This document shows positions 7,621-15,746 of a stretch of DNA of 60,006 bases, in pieces. The number at the start of each line of letters is the position of its first letter. Position 1 is the first letter of the stretch. Source of the DNA: an uncultured Pseudorhodobacter sp. (lineage in GTDB: Bacteria; Pseudomonadota; Alphaproteobacteria; Rhodobacterales; Rhodobacteraceae). The notes below the pieces were generated by a model. The model did no database searches. It was not told the origin of the DNA and was given only the letters and a program-made list of their open reading frames with translations. The DNA lies in assembly GCA_913062925.1 (NCBI GenBank), contig CAJXWJ010000012.1:1-60006 (forward strand), read 5' to 3'. The translations under genes and the position numbers were made by a program.

Positions 7621-8366
7621 GCTGGGTCCTTTGCAGGGCTGCGGGTGGCGCGGCCATTGATGAAATGGATGCCGCATTCGGTTTTTTCTTGCCCGCGCCA
7701 ACGCCCCGAACGCGGGTCTTCGCCTGCCGCCACCTTCGAGGTGCAGGGCGCGCAGCCGATTGACGGGTAGCCTTGCGCCACAAGCGGGTGGCGCGGCAGG
7801 CGGTTGTTGATCATATAGTCGGCCAGATCTTCGCGGGTCCAATGCGCCAGCGGATTGACCTTGATGCGGGTCTCGGCCTCGGCCTCGAAAAACTCGACCG
7901 CTTGGCGGCTGCTGGCCTGAAAGCGTTTGCGCCCGGTGATCCAGCCGTCAAACTCGGCCAAGGCGCGTTCCAGCGGCGCTACTTTGCGCAAAGCGCAGCA
8001 AGCATCGGTGTTAAACTGATGCAGGGTGTTGTCGGGATCGTTGAAGCTGACATCGGGTTTCGGCGCACGGATGATGCGCAGATCGCACAGATCAAGGCTT
8101 TCGGCCAGTTGGCGCTGATAGGCCAGCGTTTCGGCAAACAGCATCCGCGTGTCGACAAACAGCACCGGCGTTTGCGGCGCAAGGATCGAGACCAGATGCA
8201 GCAAAACCACCGATTCCGCCCCAAAGGAAGAAACCAGCGCCACCTTGCCCAGATCCTTGTCGCGCAGCGCATGTTCCAAAACCGAGGTCGCGGCGTGGTG
8301 TTTATAGCGCGCGTTCAGCGCGCCAACCCGCACCGCCACGCTGACCTGCGACAGATCACGCGGCAT
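7617..8366 (-). CDS. cysH: Phosphoadenylyl/adenylyl-sulfate reductase
   Basis: 249 residues. CysH reduces PAPS or APS to sulfite with thioredoxin or glutathione. It has the PP-loop region VALVSSFGAESVVLLHL, the motif TDACCALRKV, the ITGRKRFQAS segment and the C-terminal GCAPCTSKV...ECGIH. The double-Cys pairs (CC in DACCALR and CxxC in GCAPC) are those of Fe-S-containing APS-type assimilatory reductases, so APS is the probable substrate. Start ATG 8366 overlaps the end of cysI by 11 bases; its stop overlaps the DUF934 start. Confidence 0.92.
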   Translation of the reverse strand: MPRDLSQVSVAVRVGALNARYKHHAATSVLEHALRDKDLGKVALVSSFGAESVVLLHLVSILAPQTPVLFVDTRMLFAETLAYQRQLAESLDLCDLRIIRAPKPDVSFNDPDNTLHQFNTDACCALRKVAPLERALAEFDGWITGRKRFQASSRQAVEFFEAEAETRIKVNPLAHWTREDLADYMINNRLPRHPLVAQGYPSIGCAPCTSKVAAGEDPRSGRWRGQEKTECGIHFINGRATRSPAKDPA

Positions 8367-10026
8367 CGTCGACCGCCTCGGGCGGGTAAAGCGCCGCTTT
8401 AAATGGGGCGATGCCAAGGCGCTGATAGGTCTGCAAAAACGTCTCGTCTTGCGCAAGGCGCAAGCCCAGATAGGCCAAAACAATCCGCTCGATCGCAGGC
8501 ACGATCTGGTCATAGGCAAAGCCGGGTCCGGTTTTCTCGCCAATCACCGCGTCTTGGCTGCCGTCGCCGCCCAGCGTGATCTGATAGCTTTCCACCCCCG
8601 CACGATCCAGCCCCAGAATGCCGATATGGCCGATATGGTGGTGCCCGCAGGCATTGATGCAGCCCGAGATCTTGATCTTCAACGGGCCGATGTCATGCTC
8701 AAGCTTCAGCGCGTCAAACCGCAGCGCGATGTCTTGCGCCACAGGGATCGAGCGCGCAGTGGCCAGTGCGCAATAATCCATGCCGGGGCAGGCGATGATG
8801 TCGGAAATCAAGCCGACATTGGCGGTGGCAAGCCCCGCTTCGGACAGGCCTGCGTGCAGGGCTGCCAGATCAGATTTATGCACATGCGGCAGGATCACGT
8901 TCTGCTCGTGGCTGATGCGCAGATCGCTGTGGCCATAGGCGGCGGCCAGATCGGCCAGCCGGTGCATCTGTGCCGCCGTCGCATCGCCCGGAGTTTGCCC
9001 ATGCGCTTTAATGCTGACGGTGACGATGGCGTAATCGGGGTGGCGGTGTGGGGCAAGGTTGGTATCGGCCCAAGCGCGGAAGATCGGGTCTTTGCTGCGC
9101 GCCGCCTCGTAGCCTATGGTCGGGGCCGTGCGGAACTTTGGCGGCGCAAAGGCTGCGCGAATATCGGCCAGCAATGCCTGATCCGCGCCGCCAAACTGCG
9201 GCTTGATCTCGGCAAAGCGTGCCTCGACCATGCGGGTGATTTCCTCGCGCCCGGTTTCATGCACGGTGATCTTGATGCGGGCCTTATATTTATTATCCCG
9301 CCGTCCCAAGGTGTTATAGACCGAAAGCACCGCCTCGACATAGGCCAGCAGATCCTCCACTGGCAAGAACGGGCGGATCACAAAGCCCAGCATCGGCGTG
9401 CGGCCAAGCCCGCCGCCTGCAATCACCTCAAAGCCCACCTCGCCAGCGGCATTGCGCTGCATCCGCAAGCCGATGTCATGCGCGCGCGTCACCGCCCGGT
9501 CGTTCGGGCTGCCGGTCACGGCGATCTTAAACTTGCGCGGCAGGAATTGAAACTCGGGGTGATCGCTTGACCATTGCCGCAGCAGTTCGGCATAGGGGCG
9601 GGGGTCCTCGATCTCATCGGCCGCAGCACCTGCAAAATGATCAGCCGTGACATTGCGCACGGTATTGCCCGAGGTCTGGATCGCATGCATTTCGACATCG
9701 GCCAGCGCCGACAGGATCGCGGGCACCTCGGGCAGCTTCGGCCAATTGAACTGAATGTTCTGCCGCGTGGTGAAATGGCCATAGCCCTTGTCATAGGTCT
9801 GGGCGATATCGGCCAAAGCATGCATCTGGCGCGGCGAAAGCGTGCCGTAGGGGATCGCCACCCGCAGCATATAGGCGTGCAATTGCAGATAAAGCCCGTT
9901 CATCAGCCGCAGCGGGCGAAACTCGTCCTCGGTCAGGCTGCCATCCAGACGGCGGCTGATCTGATCGGTAAATTGCGCCACACGGTTGCGCACAAAGGCT
10001 TCGTCAAAATCGGAATAGCTATACAT
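8356..10026 (-). CDS. cysI: Assimilatory sulfite (or nitrite/sulfite) reductase hemoprotein
   Basis: 556 residues. Reduces sulfite to sulfide at a siroheme-[4Fe-4S] centre. The second half has the diagnostic cysteines, CPGMDYC (C-x5-C) and SGCINACGHHHIG (C-x3-C), that bind the coupled cluster and siroheme. Two ferredoxin-like half-domains are visible (GHFTTRQNIQFNW, DLRISHEQNVILPHV). The start MYSYSDFDEAFV at 10026 matches the family and lies 7 bases inside the upstream DUF2849 gene. Its siroheme precursor comes from the cobA product encoded two genes upstream. Confidence 0.93.
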   Translation of the reverse strand: MYSYSDFDEAFVRNRVAQFTDQISRRLDGSLTEDEFRPLRLMNGLYLQLHAYMLRVAIPYGTLSPRQMHALADIAQTYDKGYGHFTTRQNIQFNWPKLPEVPAILSALADVEMHAIQTSGNTVRNVTADHFAGAAADEIEDPRPYAELLRQWSSDHPEFQFLPRKFKIAVTGSPNDRAVTRAHDIGLRMQRNAAGEVGFEVIAGGGLGRTPMLGFVIRPFLPVEDLLAYVEAVLSVYNTLGRRDNKYKARIKITVHETGREEITRMVEARFAEIKPQFGGADQALLADIRAAFAPPKFRTAPTIGYEAARSKDPIFRAWADTNLAPHRHPDYAIVTVSIKAHGQTPGDATAAQMHRLADLAAAYGHSDLRISHEQNVILPHVHKSDLAALHAGLSEAGLATANVGLISDIIACPGMDYCALATARSIPVAQDIALRFDALKLEHDIGPLKIKISGCINACGHHHIGHIGILGLDRAGVESYQITLGGDGSQDAVIGEKTGPGFAYDQIVPAIERIVLAYLGLRLAQDETFLQTYQRLGIAPFKAALYPPEAVDDAA

Positions 10027-10324
10027 TTTGCAAATCCACTTGCTTGCCATGGGCATAGTTTGACGGGCCACGGGTGCGAAACACCTCGCGAAAATGAATG
10101 GGCTCGGGGCCCATCGGGCCCGCCTTTGCATCGGCAAGATAGGCGCCCACCACCTCTGTCTGCTGGCCTGCGGCATGCAACAAGCGCAGCTGCGCATGCG
10201 CCTCATCTTCGATCAACTCGGCCAGATGATGCTGGCGCGTCCAAAGATCATCGGCGGTCAGATAAATCACATCGCCAAGACGCAGATCGTTGGCGGTCAC
10301 GACTTTTGGGCTAAAACGGCTCAT
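10019..10324 (-). CDS. DUF2849 family protein
   Basis: 101 residues (begins MSRFSPKVVTANDLRLGDVI). DUF2849 proteins are small and of unknown function and sit next to cysI in many Rhodobacterales and Rhizobiales. Starts at the ATG overlapping the cobA stop and ends inside the cysI start, so it is tightly coupled in the operon. It is mostly beta-strand by composition, with no metal-binding cysteines. Possibly a CysI assembly or regulatory partner. Confidence 0.8.
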   Translation of the reverse strand: MSRFSPKVVTANDLRLGDVIYLTADDLWTRQHHLAELIEDEAHAQLRLLHAAGQQTEVVGAYLADAKAGPMGPEPIHFREVFRTRGPSNYAHGKQVDLQNV

Positions 10325-11085
10325 GCTCTGGCTTCTTTCAAGGTTGCAAGGGCCTCGCGCGGAGCAAGACCATAAAGGATCACCGCAGGCCCCATAAGCC
10401 CGCTTGCGGCTTGCGGCAGGCTTACAAGACTGGCGGCAATCACCCGCTGATCCGGGCGCGAGACGTTCTCGATCAGGCAGACCGGCGTGTCAGCGGCCGC
10501 GCCATGCATCATCAAGCGGCCTTGGATAAAGCGCGCCGATTTCTTGCCCATGTAGATCGCGGCCACCTCGCCTTTACGCGCCAGACCAGCCCAATCTTGC
10601 TCGGCAAAGCCTGCCATATCGTGGCCAGTCAAGATCCGCAGGGCGGCGTTGCGCCCGCGCCGCGTCAGGCTTTGCCCGATTGCGGCGGCCGCAACCGTGG
10701 CTGACGTTAACCCCGGCAGAATAGCAAAGGACAAACCCGCCGCCTCCAGCGCCTCGATCTCCTCATCCATGCGGCCAAAGATGCCGCAATCGCCCCCCTT
10801 CAGCCGCACCACCCGCGCCCCGGTTAGCGCCTGCGCCACAAGGCAGGCGTTGATGTCCGCTTGCGCGGCCGATGCGCCAAAGCCCGCTTTGCCCATGTCA
10901 ATAAGGCGGGCCGCGGCTGGGATCAGCGCCAAAACTTCCGCCCCCACCAGCCGATCATGGATCACCACCTCTGCCGCTTGCAGCGCCTGATAAGCCCCAA
11001 GCGTCAGATGCGCCGCAGCCCCAGGACCCGCGCCCACAAAGGTCACATTGACCGGATCAGTCGCAAGAATTGGCAAAGCGGTCAT
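10321..11085 (-). CDS. cobA: Uroporphyrinogen-III C-methyltransferase (SUMT)
   Basis: 254 residues. Uses two S-adenosylmethionines to convert uroporphyrinogen III into precorrin-2, the precursor of siroheme and cobalamin. Motifs: FVGAGPGAAAHLTLGAYQAL at the N-terminus, VVRLKGGDCGIFGR, LPGLTSATVAA and PVCLIENVSRP. It lacks the dehydrogenase/ferrochelatase domain of a full CysG, so the oxidation and iron-insertion step must be done by another protein. First gene of the sulfite-reduction operon; an Lrp-like palindrome lies about 30 bases before the start. Its placement argues for siroheme for CysI as its main purpose here. Confidence 0.92.
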   Translation of the reverse strand: MTALPILATDPVNVTFVGAGPGAAAHLTLGAYQALQAAEVVIHDRLVGAEVLALIPAAARLIDMGKAGFGASAAQADINACLVAQALTGARVVRLKGGDCGIFGRMDEEIEALEAAGLSFAILPGLTSATVAAAAIGQSLTRRGRNAALRILTGHDMAGFAEQDWAGLARKGEVAAIYMGKKSARFIQGRLMMHGAAADTPVCLIENVSRPDQRVIAASLVSLPQAASGLMGPAVILYGLAPREALATLKEARA

Positions 11086-11116
11086 CTGGCTACCCCTGTT
11101 ATCTACGCGGCTAATA

Positions 11117-11131
11117 TAGAATATTTTCCTA
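11117..11131. promoter_or_regulatory. Lrp-like operator between cobA and the Lrp-family gene
   Basis: The 15-mer TAGAATATTTTCCTA matches the E. coli Lrp consensus YAGHAWATTWTDCTR at 14 of 15 positions. It lies 32 bases upstream of cobA and 92 bases upstream of the divergent Lrp/AsnC gene, a good position to control both. The match is seen in the sequence; binding by the neighbouring regulator is inferred. Confidence 0.5.
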
Positions 11132-11222
11132 CAAATGCGCCATAGACCCTTGCCAATAAGGATTTATGTTCTGATATTGGCGCAAATCGGGATGTGATCC
11201 CAAAATAGCAGAGGTTTGGCGA

Positions 11223-11684
11223 ATGGTAACCCAACTCGATGATCTAGACCGGAAAATTCTGACCGAGCTGCAAGAGGACGCCGCGCAATCGCTTGATGAG
11301 ATTGCCCGTAAAGTTGGCTCCTCAAAAACCCCAGTTTGGAATCGCATCCGCCGCATGCGCGAGCAAAAGGTGATCGTGAAACAAACCGCCCTGCTTGACG
11401 CCGAAAGCCTTGGGCTCGAGGCCTGTTTTTTTGTCCTTATTCGTACCAGCGAACACGAGGCCGAATGGCAAGGAAAATTCCTGCAAGTGCTGCGTGCGCG
11501 CCCCGAAGTGCTGGAAGCGCACCGGCTTGCAGGCGACATCGACTATCTGCTGAAAGTCCGTGTCAAAAACGCCCGCGCCTATGATCTGTTCTATCAGGCG
11601 CTGATTTCCGAGGTGAAGATTTTCAATGTCACCGCCTTGCTCAGCATGGAAGAAATCAAATCCACCACCGCGCTGCCGCTGTGA
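11223..11684 (+). CDS. Lrp/AsnC family transcriptional regulator (cys-linked)
   Basis: 153 residues. The N-terminal winged HTH (LDDLDRKILTELQEDAAQSLDEIA, SSKTPVWNRIRRMREQKVI) is followed by a RAM/AsnC effector domain (LEACFFVLIRTSEHEAEW, HRLAGDIDYLLKVRVKNARAY). It is divergent from cobA-cysIH and separated by 137 bases carrying an Lrp-like site, so it probably regulates sulfur assimilation and itself. The ligand may be a sulfur amino acid or precursor, which cannot be told from the sequence. The gene is followed by a GC-rich repeat cluster. Confidence 0.88.
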   Translation: MVTQLDDLDRKILTELQEDAAQSLDEIARKVGSSKTPVWNRIRRMREQKVIVKQTALLDAESLGLEACFFVLIRTSEHEAEWQGKFLQVLRARPEVLEAHRLAGDIDYLLKVRVKNARAYDLFYQALISEVKIFNVTALLSMEEIKSTTALPL

Positions 11685-11689
11685 AAACA

Positions 11690-11811
11690 GGGGGGCTGTC
11701 TGCCCCCCACGGCCTTCGGCCTCCCCCCGAGGATATTTTTCCCAAGGCGAAAGGGCTTTCATCTTGGTCAAAATATCCCGGGGTGAGGCGAAGCCGAGGG
11801 GCAGAGCCCCT
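11690..11811. repeat. Dispersed intergenic repeat, copy A (two inverted halves)
   Basis: Between the Lrp gene and the P450 gene lie a G6/C6 hairpin (11690-11708), a half-element with GGATATTTTTCCCAAGGCGAAAG (to 11753), an inverted half-element CTTTCATCTTGGTCAAAATA (starting 11756, extending to CCCGGGG at 11783) and a GGGGCAGAGCCCC hairpin (11799-11811). The two halves face each other tail to tail. The same core occurs at 19941, 26071 and 58372. It may also end the two convergent genes. Confidence 0.75.
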
Positions 11812-12985
11812 AATCTGCGCGCAGCATCAAGGATTTCAGGCCATGAAAGTGATAGACATCTGCATAGCGCGGCTTTGTGGTCAGGCGCAGCTTTGGCAGG
11901 CGTTGGAATAGGATCGGCAAAGCGATTTGCAGCTCGAGCCGCGCCAAAGGGGCGCCGACACAAAAGTGCAGGCCGCCGCCAAAGCTGACATGGGCTTTGG
12001 CGCTGCGGCTGGGGTGAAAGCTTGCCGGGTCTTCCCAAACACCGGGGTCGCGGTTGGCGGCGGCCAGCAGCAAGGAGACTTGATCGCCGCGCGCAAAGCG
12101 GTGGCCCATCACTTCGACATCCTCATAGGCCCAGCGGGTGAAGATATGCAGCGCGGGGTCAAAGCGCAGGATTTCTTCGCTGCAGGCCTCGGCGGTTTCT
12201 GGCGTGATGGTGTTTCCGGTTTCCAGCAGGGTTTTGACGCCATTGCCGATGGTATGCACCGTGGCCTCATGGCCTGCGTTCAGCAGCAAGATGCAGGTGG
12301 TGATCAGCTCGTCTGTGCTGAGTTTTTCGCCGGTTTCTTCGGCCGCGATCAGGGCGGTGATCAGATCGTCGCGCGGCTCGGCACGGCGGGCTTCGATATA
12401 GCTGCGCATAAAGGCCACAAAGGCCTCGGTTGCCGTGACCGCGCGGTCTTCGCGGGCGCGGTCGCGGCCTGCCATATACATGCCGACCATGGCGTTGGAC
12501 CAGCGCAGCAGATCATCAGACATGGTTTCGGGTACTCCCAGCAGCCGTGCGATGATGATCACGGGGAGTTTTTGGGCGAAATGTTGCAGCAGATCAAATT
12601 CGCCTTGCGGGAAGGCGTCAATCAACTGGTGCGACAGCGCCGCGATTTCGGGCGCAAGCGCCTGGATCCGGCGCGAGGTGAAGGCGCGCAGCACAAGGCC
12701 GCGCAGGCGGGTGTGGCGCGGCGGTTCAAGTTCCAGCATCGAATGCGCCTCGACCGCGTAAAAGGGCGCAAGATGCGGTGGGATCTTGGGGGCGCGTTCG
12801 GCGGGGGCTTCGCGGCCAAAGCGGCGGTCGCGAAAGATCGCGGCGCAGGCGGCGGCATTGGGGGTGGCGATGGCATCGTAATCGGCCCAGTGAAAGAACG
12901 GGCCATGGCTGCGCGCGGTCTCGTAGAACGGATAGGGGTCTTGCACGAAGGCGGGGTCTAGTGGCGATTGAGACAAAGATTTCAT
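11810..12985 (-). CDS. Cytochrome P450
   Basis: 391 residues, a soluble bacterial-class P450 with no membrane anchor. The I-helix oxygen-activation motif is LNAGHEATVH (AGxxxT-like), the ExxR motif is EEILRFDP, and the heme-thiolate signature is FGGGLHFCVGAPLAR with the ligand Cys. Such enzymes hydroxylate small organic molecules using electrons from a ferredoxin and its reductase. It starts 4 bases after the stop of an EamA-type transporter on the same strand, so the two are probably co-transcribed. The substrate is not visible; no dedicated ferredoxin is adjacent, although fpr lies 5 kb away. Confidence 0.92.
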   Translation of the reverse strand: MKSLSQSPLDPAFVQDPYPFYETARSHGPFFHWADYDAIATPNAAACAAIFRDRRFGREAPAERAPKIPPHLAPFYAVEAHSMLELEPPRHTRLRGLVLRAFTSRRIQALAPEIAALSHQLIDAFPQGEFDLLQHFAQKLPVIIIARLLGVPETMSDDLLRWSNAMVGMYMAGRDRAREDRAVTATEAFVAFMRSYIEARRAEPRDDLITALIAAEETGEKLSTDELITTCILLLNAGHEATVHTIGNGVKTLLETGNTITPETAEACSEEILRFDPALHIFTRWAYEDVEVMGHRFARGDQVSLLLAAANRDPGVWEDPASFHPSRSAKAHVSFGGGLHFCVGAPLARLELQIALPILFQRLPKLRLTTKPRYADVYHFHGLKSLMLRAD

Positions 12986-12989
12986 GCGG

Positions 12990-13934
12990 TTATGCCTGTT
13001 TCTTGCGCGGTCCCGGCAGCGGGATCAGGCCTTGGGCGATCAGCACGCCAAGACCGACAAGGGCTGCGGAGCCGGCTTGGCCCCAGCTCCATGCGCCGCC
13101 AAAGGCAAAGACGATCAGCATCACATAAAACGGCGTGGTGTTGATATGCAAGGACGACAGCCCAATGCCAAGCCGGCCCACGGCATAGATCCACAGCAGT
13201 TGCGAAATCGCCATGCCGCTGACCGAATAAAAAATCAGCGCGCCGAAATCGATCCAGCCAAGCGCTGCCCAATCGGGCTGCGCGCCGCCTGTGACCAAAG
13301 ATCCCAGCGCCACGACCAAGATACAGATTGCCGCCCCTGCCAGCGTGACGGTGGTGCGGCCAATCGAGGTTAGATCAGGAAAAGACGTCACCGCCCAGCG
13401 CGAACCAAGTGTGAAGGCCAGCACCGAGCCAAAGCAGAACAGCGCGCCAAGGCCCAATCCGATGCCTGCCTCGCCCGGCGCGCCTGTGACCACGATAAAG
13501 CCGCCCGCAAGCGACAACAGCCCGCCCAGCATGAGCCCCGCGGTCAGGCGGCGCCCGTCCAGCAGCACCTCGATGGCGATGCCGACCACTGGCATGCTCG
13601 CCGCGATCACCGCCACGGTGACAGGGCCGGTCATGCTTTGCCCCACCGTCATCAGATAGGCCCCAAAGGCAAAACCCGCGCCACCGATCAGGCAGCCTTT
13701 GCCCCAATGCGCGCTGAAAACCGCTTGGCGGCCATCCATCAACCACCAGATCGGCAGCAAAAACAGCCCCGACAGCCCGATGCGCGCGGCCGCCAGCAAC
13801 AGGGGCGGCACATGCGGCATCAAGGTTTGCGCCGCAGGCAGGCCCGCTGCCCAAAGCAGCATCGATGCCGAGCAAATCAGATTTGCCGCCAAAGTGCCCG
13901 AAAGCCCGCCTTGCGGCGCAGAGGTGATCGACAT
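12990..13934 (-). CDS. EamA/DMT family inner-membrane transporter
   Basis: 314 residues with about ten hydrophobic helices in two repeats, as in EamA (drug/metabolite transporter) proteins. Typical stretches are CSASMLLWAAGLPAAQTLMP, PVTVAVIAASMPVVGIAIEV and, in the second repeat, LGIGLSSLHINTTPFYVMLI. Members export metabolites, often amino acids or their derivatives. It precedes the P450 gene by 4 bases, so it may export the P450 product or move its substrate; no experimental basis is visible in the sequence. Confidence 0.85.
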   Translation of the reverse strand: MSITSAPQGGLSGTLAANLICSASMLLWAAGLPAAQTLMPHVPPLLLAAARIGLSGLFLLPIWWLMDGRQAVFSAHWGKGCLIGGAGFAFGAYLMTVGQSMTGPVTVAVIAASMPVVGIAIEVLLDGRRLTAGLMLGGLLSLAGGFIVVTGAPGEAGIGLGLGALFCFGSVLAFTLGSRWAVTSFPDLTSIGRTTVTLAGAAICILVVALGSLVTGGAQPDWAALGWIDFGALIFYSVSGMAISQLLWIYAVGRLGIGLSSLHINTTPFYVMLIVFAFGGAWSWGQAGSAALVGLGVLIAQGLIPLPGPRKKQA

Positions 13935-14018
13935 GGGATTTCCTTTTGCGCCAAGCCTAGGGCAGGGCGGGCGCAGTTGGCTGTGCCAAAGCCGACATCA
14001 CCGCGTCGCGTCAGTCGC

Positions 14019-14762
14019 TTAAGCCGCGCTTAGGGCCGCGACAATCGCACCGAAATCGGCGGCTTTCAGGCTGGCACCGCCGACAAGCGCGCCGTCGACC
14101 TCGGGCAGCGCAAAGATCTCGGCTGCATTCGAGGGTTTGACCGAGCCGCCGTAAAGCAGGCGCAGCCCTGCGGCCTCGGCCCCGATCAGCCCGGCAAGGC
14201 GCGCGCGCAAAAACCCATGCACCTCGGCGATTTGTGCAAGGGTCGGGGTACGGCCGGTGCCGATGGCCCAGACCGGCTCATAGGCAATCACCACAGTCGC
14301 CGCCGTGCTGCCTGCGGGGATCGAGGCATCAAGCTGCGCGCCAATCACCGCAAGCGTGGCACCGGCGTCGCGCTCGGCCTCGGTCTCGCCCAAGCAGACC
14401 ACGGCGATCAGACCTGCGGCAAGCGCGGCTTCTGCCTTTTGCCGCACCAGATCCGAGCTTTCGCCGTGATCGGCGCGGCGTTCGGAATGGCCAAGGATGA
14501 CATGGCTTGCGCCCGCCTCGGCCAGCATCGCGGCAGAGACATCGCCGGTATGCGCGCCGCTGGTGTTTTGGTGGCAATCTTGGCCGCCGACCTGCAAGGC
14601 AGAGCCTTGTGCGCGCGCGGCCATCGCCGCGATCAGTGGCGTGGGCGGGCACAGAAGCATATCGCAGGCAGGGGCGGGGTGGGCTGCAATCAGCGCATCA
14701 ACCTCGGCCAAAGCGGCCAAGCTGCCGTTCATCTTCCAATTGCCTGCTGCCAGCTTTTTCAT
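14019..14762 (-). CDS. tpiA: Triosephosphate isomerase
   Basis: 247 residues, full length. Interconverts dihydroxyacetone phosphate and glyceraldehyde 3-phosphate in glycolysis and gluconeogenesis. Catalytic elements are seen in order: GNWKMNG (Lys), VILGHSERR (His), VIAYEPVWAIGTG (Glu and mobile loop), RLLYGGSVKPSN and ALVGGASLKA for phosphate binding. It stands alone, with no other glycolytic gene next to it. Convergence and spacing show no obvious operon. Confidence 0.97.
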   Translation of the reverse strand: MKKLAAGNWKMNGSLAALAEVDALIAAHPAPACDMLLCPPTPLIAAMAARAQGSALQVGGQDCHQNTSGAHTGDVSAAMLAEAGASHVILGHSERRADHGESSDLVRQKAEAALAAGLIAVVCLGETEAERDAGATLAVIGAQLDASIPAGSTAATVVIAYEPVWAIGTGRTPTLAQIAEVHGFLRARLAGLIGAEAAGLRLLYGGSVKPSNAAEIFALPEVDGALVGGASLKAADFGAIVAALSAA

Positions 14763-14841
14763 CTTTGCGCCCCTTGATGGTTTCGGAGCAGGCTAGCGAA
14801 GCCAAGGCCAAGTGAAAAGGGGCCTCTGCGCAAAAGCGCGA

Positions 14842-15192
14842 TCAGGCGTCTTTGAACTTGATCGATTCGCCACAGCCACAGGCCTCGGCGACATTGGGGT
14901 TGTTGAACTTGAAACCCGCTTGCAGCAGATCGACCTCGTAGTCGATCTGGGTGCCAAAGAGGAACATCTGCGCCATCGGTGCAATCATCACCCGCGCGCC
15001 GTCTTGTTCTACGACCTCGTCCAGCGGATTAACTTCGGCGACATAGTCCATGGTGTATTCCATGCCCGCGCAGCCGCCCTTTTTCACGCCGATGCGCAGG
15101 CCCTGCACACCCTGTTTCGACATCAGCTGCGCAATCTGCTTTGCTGCAATCGGGGTGAGGGTGACGGCCGCTTTTCCGGGAATGCCGAACAT
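14842..15192 (-). CDS. A-type Fe-S cluster carrier (HesB/IscA/ErpA family)
   Basis: 116 residues. A-type carriers pass [4Fe-4S] or [2Fe-2S] clusters to apo-enzymes. The three conserved cysteines are present: one in KKGGCAGMEY and two in ACGCGESIKF. The length and the LTPIAAKQIAQLM opening fit the family. It sits 59 bases downstream of a MIP18/DUF59-type gene on the same strand, and both act late in Fe-S assembly. SufA, IscA and ErpA cannot be distinguished by eye, so no symbol is given. Confidence 0.9.
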   Translation of the reverse strand: MFGIPGKAAVTLTPIAAKQIAQLMSKQGVQGLRIGVKKGGCAGMEYTMDYVAEVNPLDEVVEQDGARVMIAPMAQMFLFGTQIDYEVDLLQAGFKFNNPNVAEACGCGESIKFKDA

Positions 15193-15251
15193 GGTGTTTA
15201 TCCTTATCGCGTTACGCTTAAGATAGGTCTGCGCGGGCGCAGGCTCAAGCC

Positions 15252-15614
15252 CTACATAAAGCCCATTTCAAGCCGGGCCTCGTCTGACATCATCTCCATG
15301 CCCCAAGGTGGGTCAAAGGTCATGCCGACGTTGACCTGCTTGATCCCCGCCACGGGTTCAACGGCATCTTGCAGCCAGCCCGGCATCTCGCCTGCAACAG
15401 GGCAGCCGGGGGCGGTCAGGGTCATCAGGATTTCGACCTCGTTCTCGGCGCTGATGTCGATGGTATAGACCAGCCCCAGATCAAAGACATTCACCGGAAT
15501 TTCAGGATCATAGACCGTGCGACAGGCCTCGACCACCGCCTCGTAAAGCGGATGCTCGGTGGTCGATGGGCGGATCAGGGGCGCGCCCTCGACCGGATTT
15601 TGCGACTGGGTCAT
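15252..15614 (-). CDS. DUF59/MIP18 (SufT-like) Fe-S assembly protein
   Basis: 120 residues from the ATG at 15614. Core motif: the EACRTVYDPEIPVNVFDLGL region, then LMTLTAPGCPVAGEMPGWLQ with the conserved Cys, and TFDPPWGMEMMSDEARLEMG. This is the SUF-associated SufT/PaaD-like family that supports Fe-S maturation. It is followed on the same strand by the A-type carrier gene and they probably form a two-gene transcript. Upstream is a very AT-rich stretch (around 15635-15670), a likely promoter, possibly for an iron-responsive regulator; I cannot assign a precise motif. Confidence 0.88.
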   Translation of the reverse strand: MTQSQNPVEGAPLIRPSTTEHPLYEAVVEACRTVYDPEIPVNVFDLGLVYTIDISAENEVEILMTLTAPGCPVAGEMPGWLQDAVEPVAGIKQVNVGMTFDPPWGMEMMSDEARLEMGFM

Positions 15615-15693
15615 ATTCGGCTCATTTGGTCGGTGAAATTGAGTTGTTGACCAAATATATAGGGAATTATCCGCCAAGGTCTAGTGCTTGCAT

Positions 15694-15727
15694 GAAAAAC
15701 GCCGCCAGCCTTGCGGGCGGGCGGCGT
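15694..15727 (-). terminator. Intrinsic terminator of ssb
   Basis: Minus-strand stem ACGCCGCC / GGCGGCGT (8 bp, complement 15699-15727, with a 13-base loop) is followed by a T-run (plus-strand AAAAA at 15695-15699). It lies 20 bases after the ssb stop. Confidence 0.8.
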
Positions 15728-15746
15728 AAATCTTGGGGTTTTTGGC

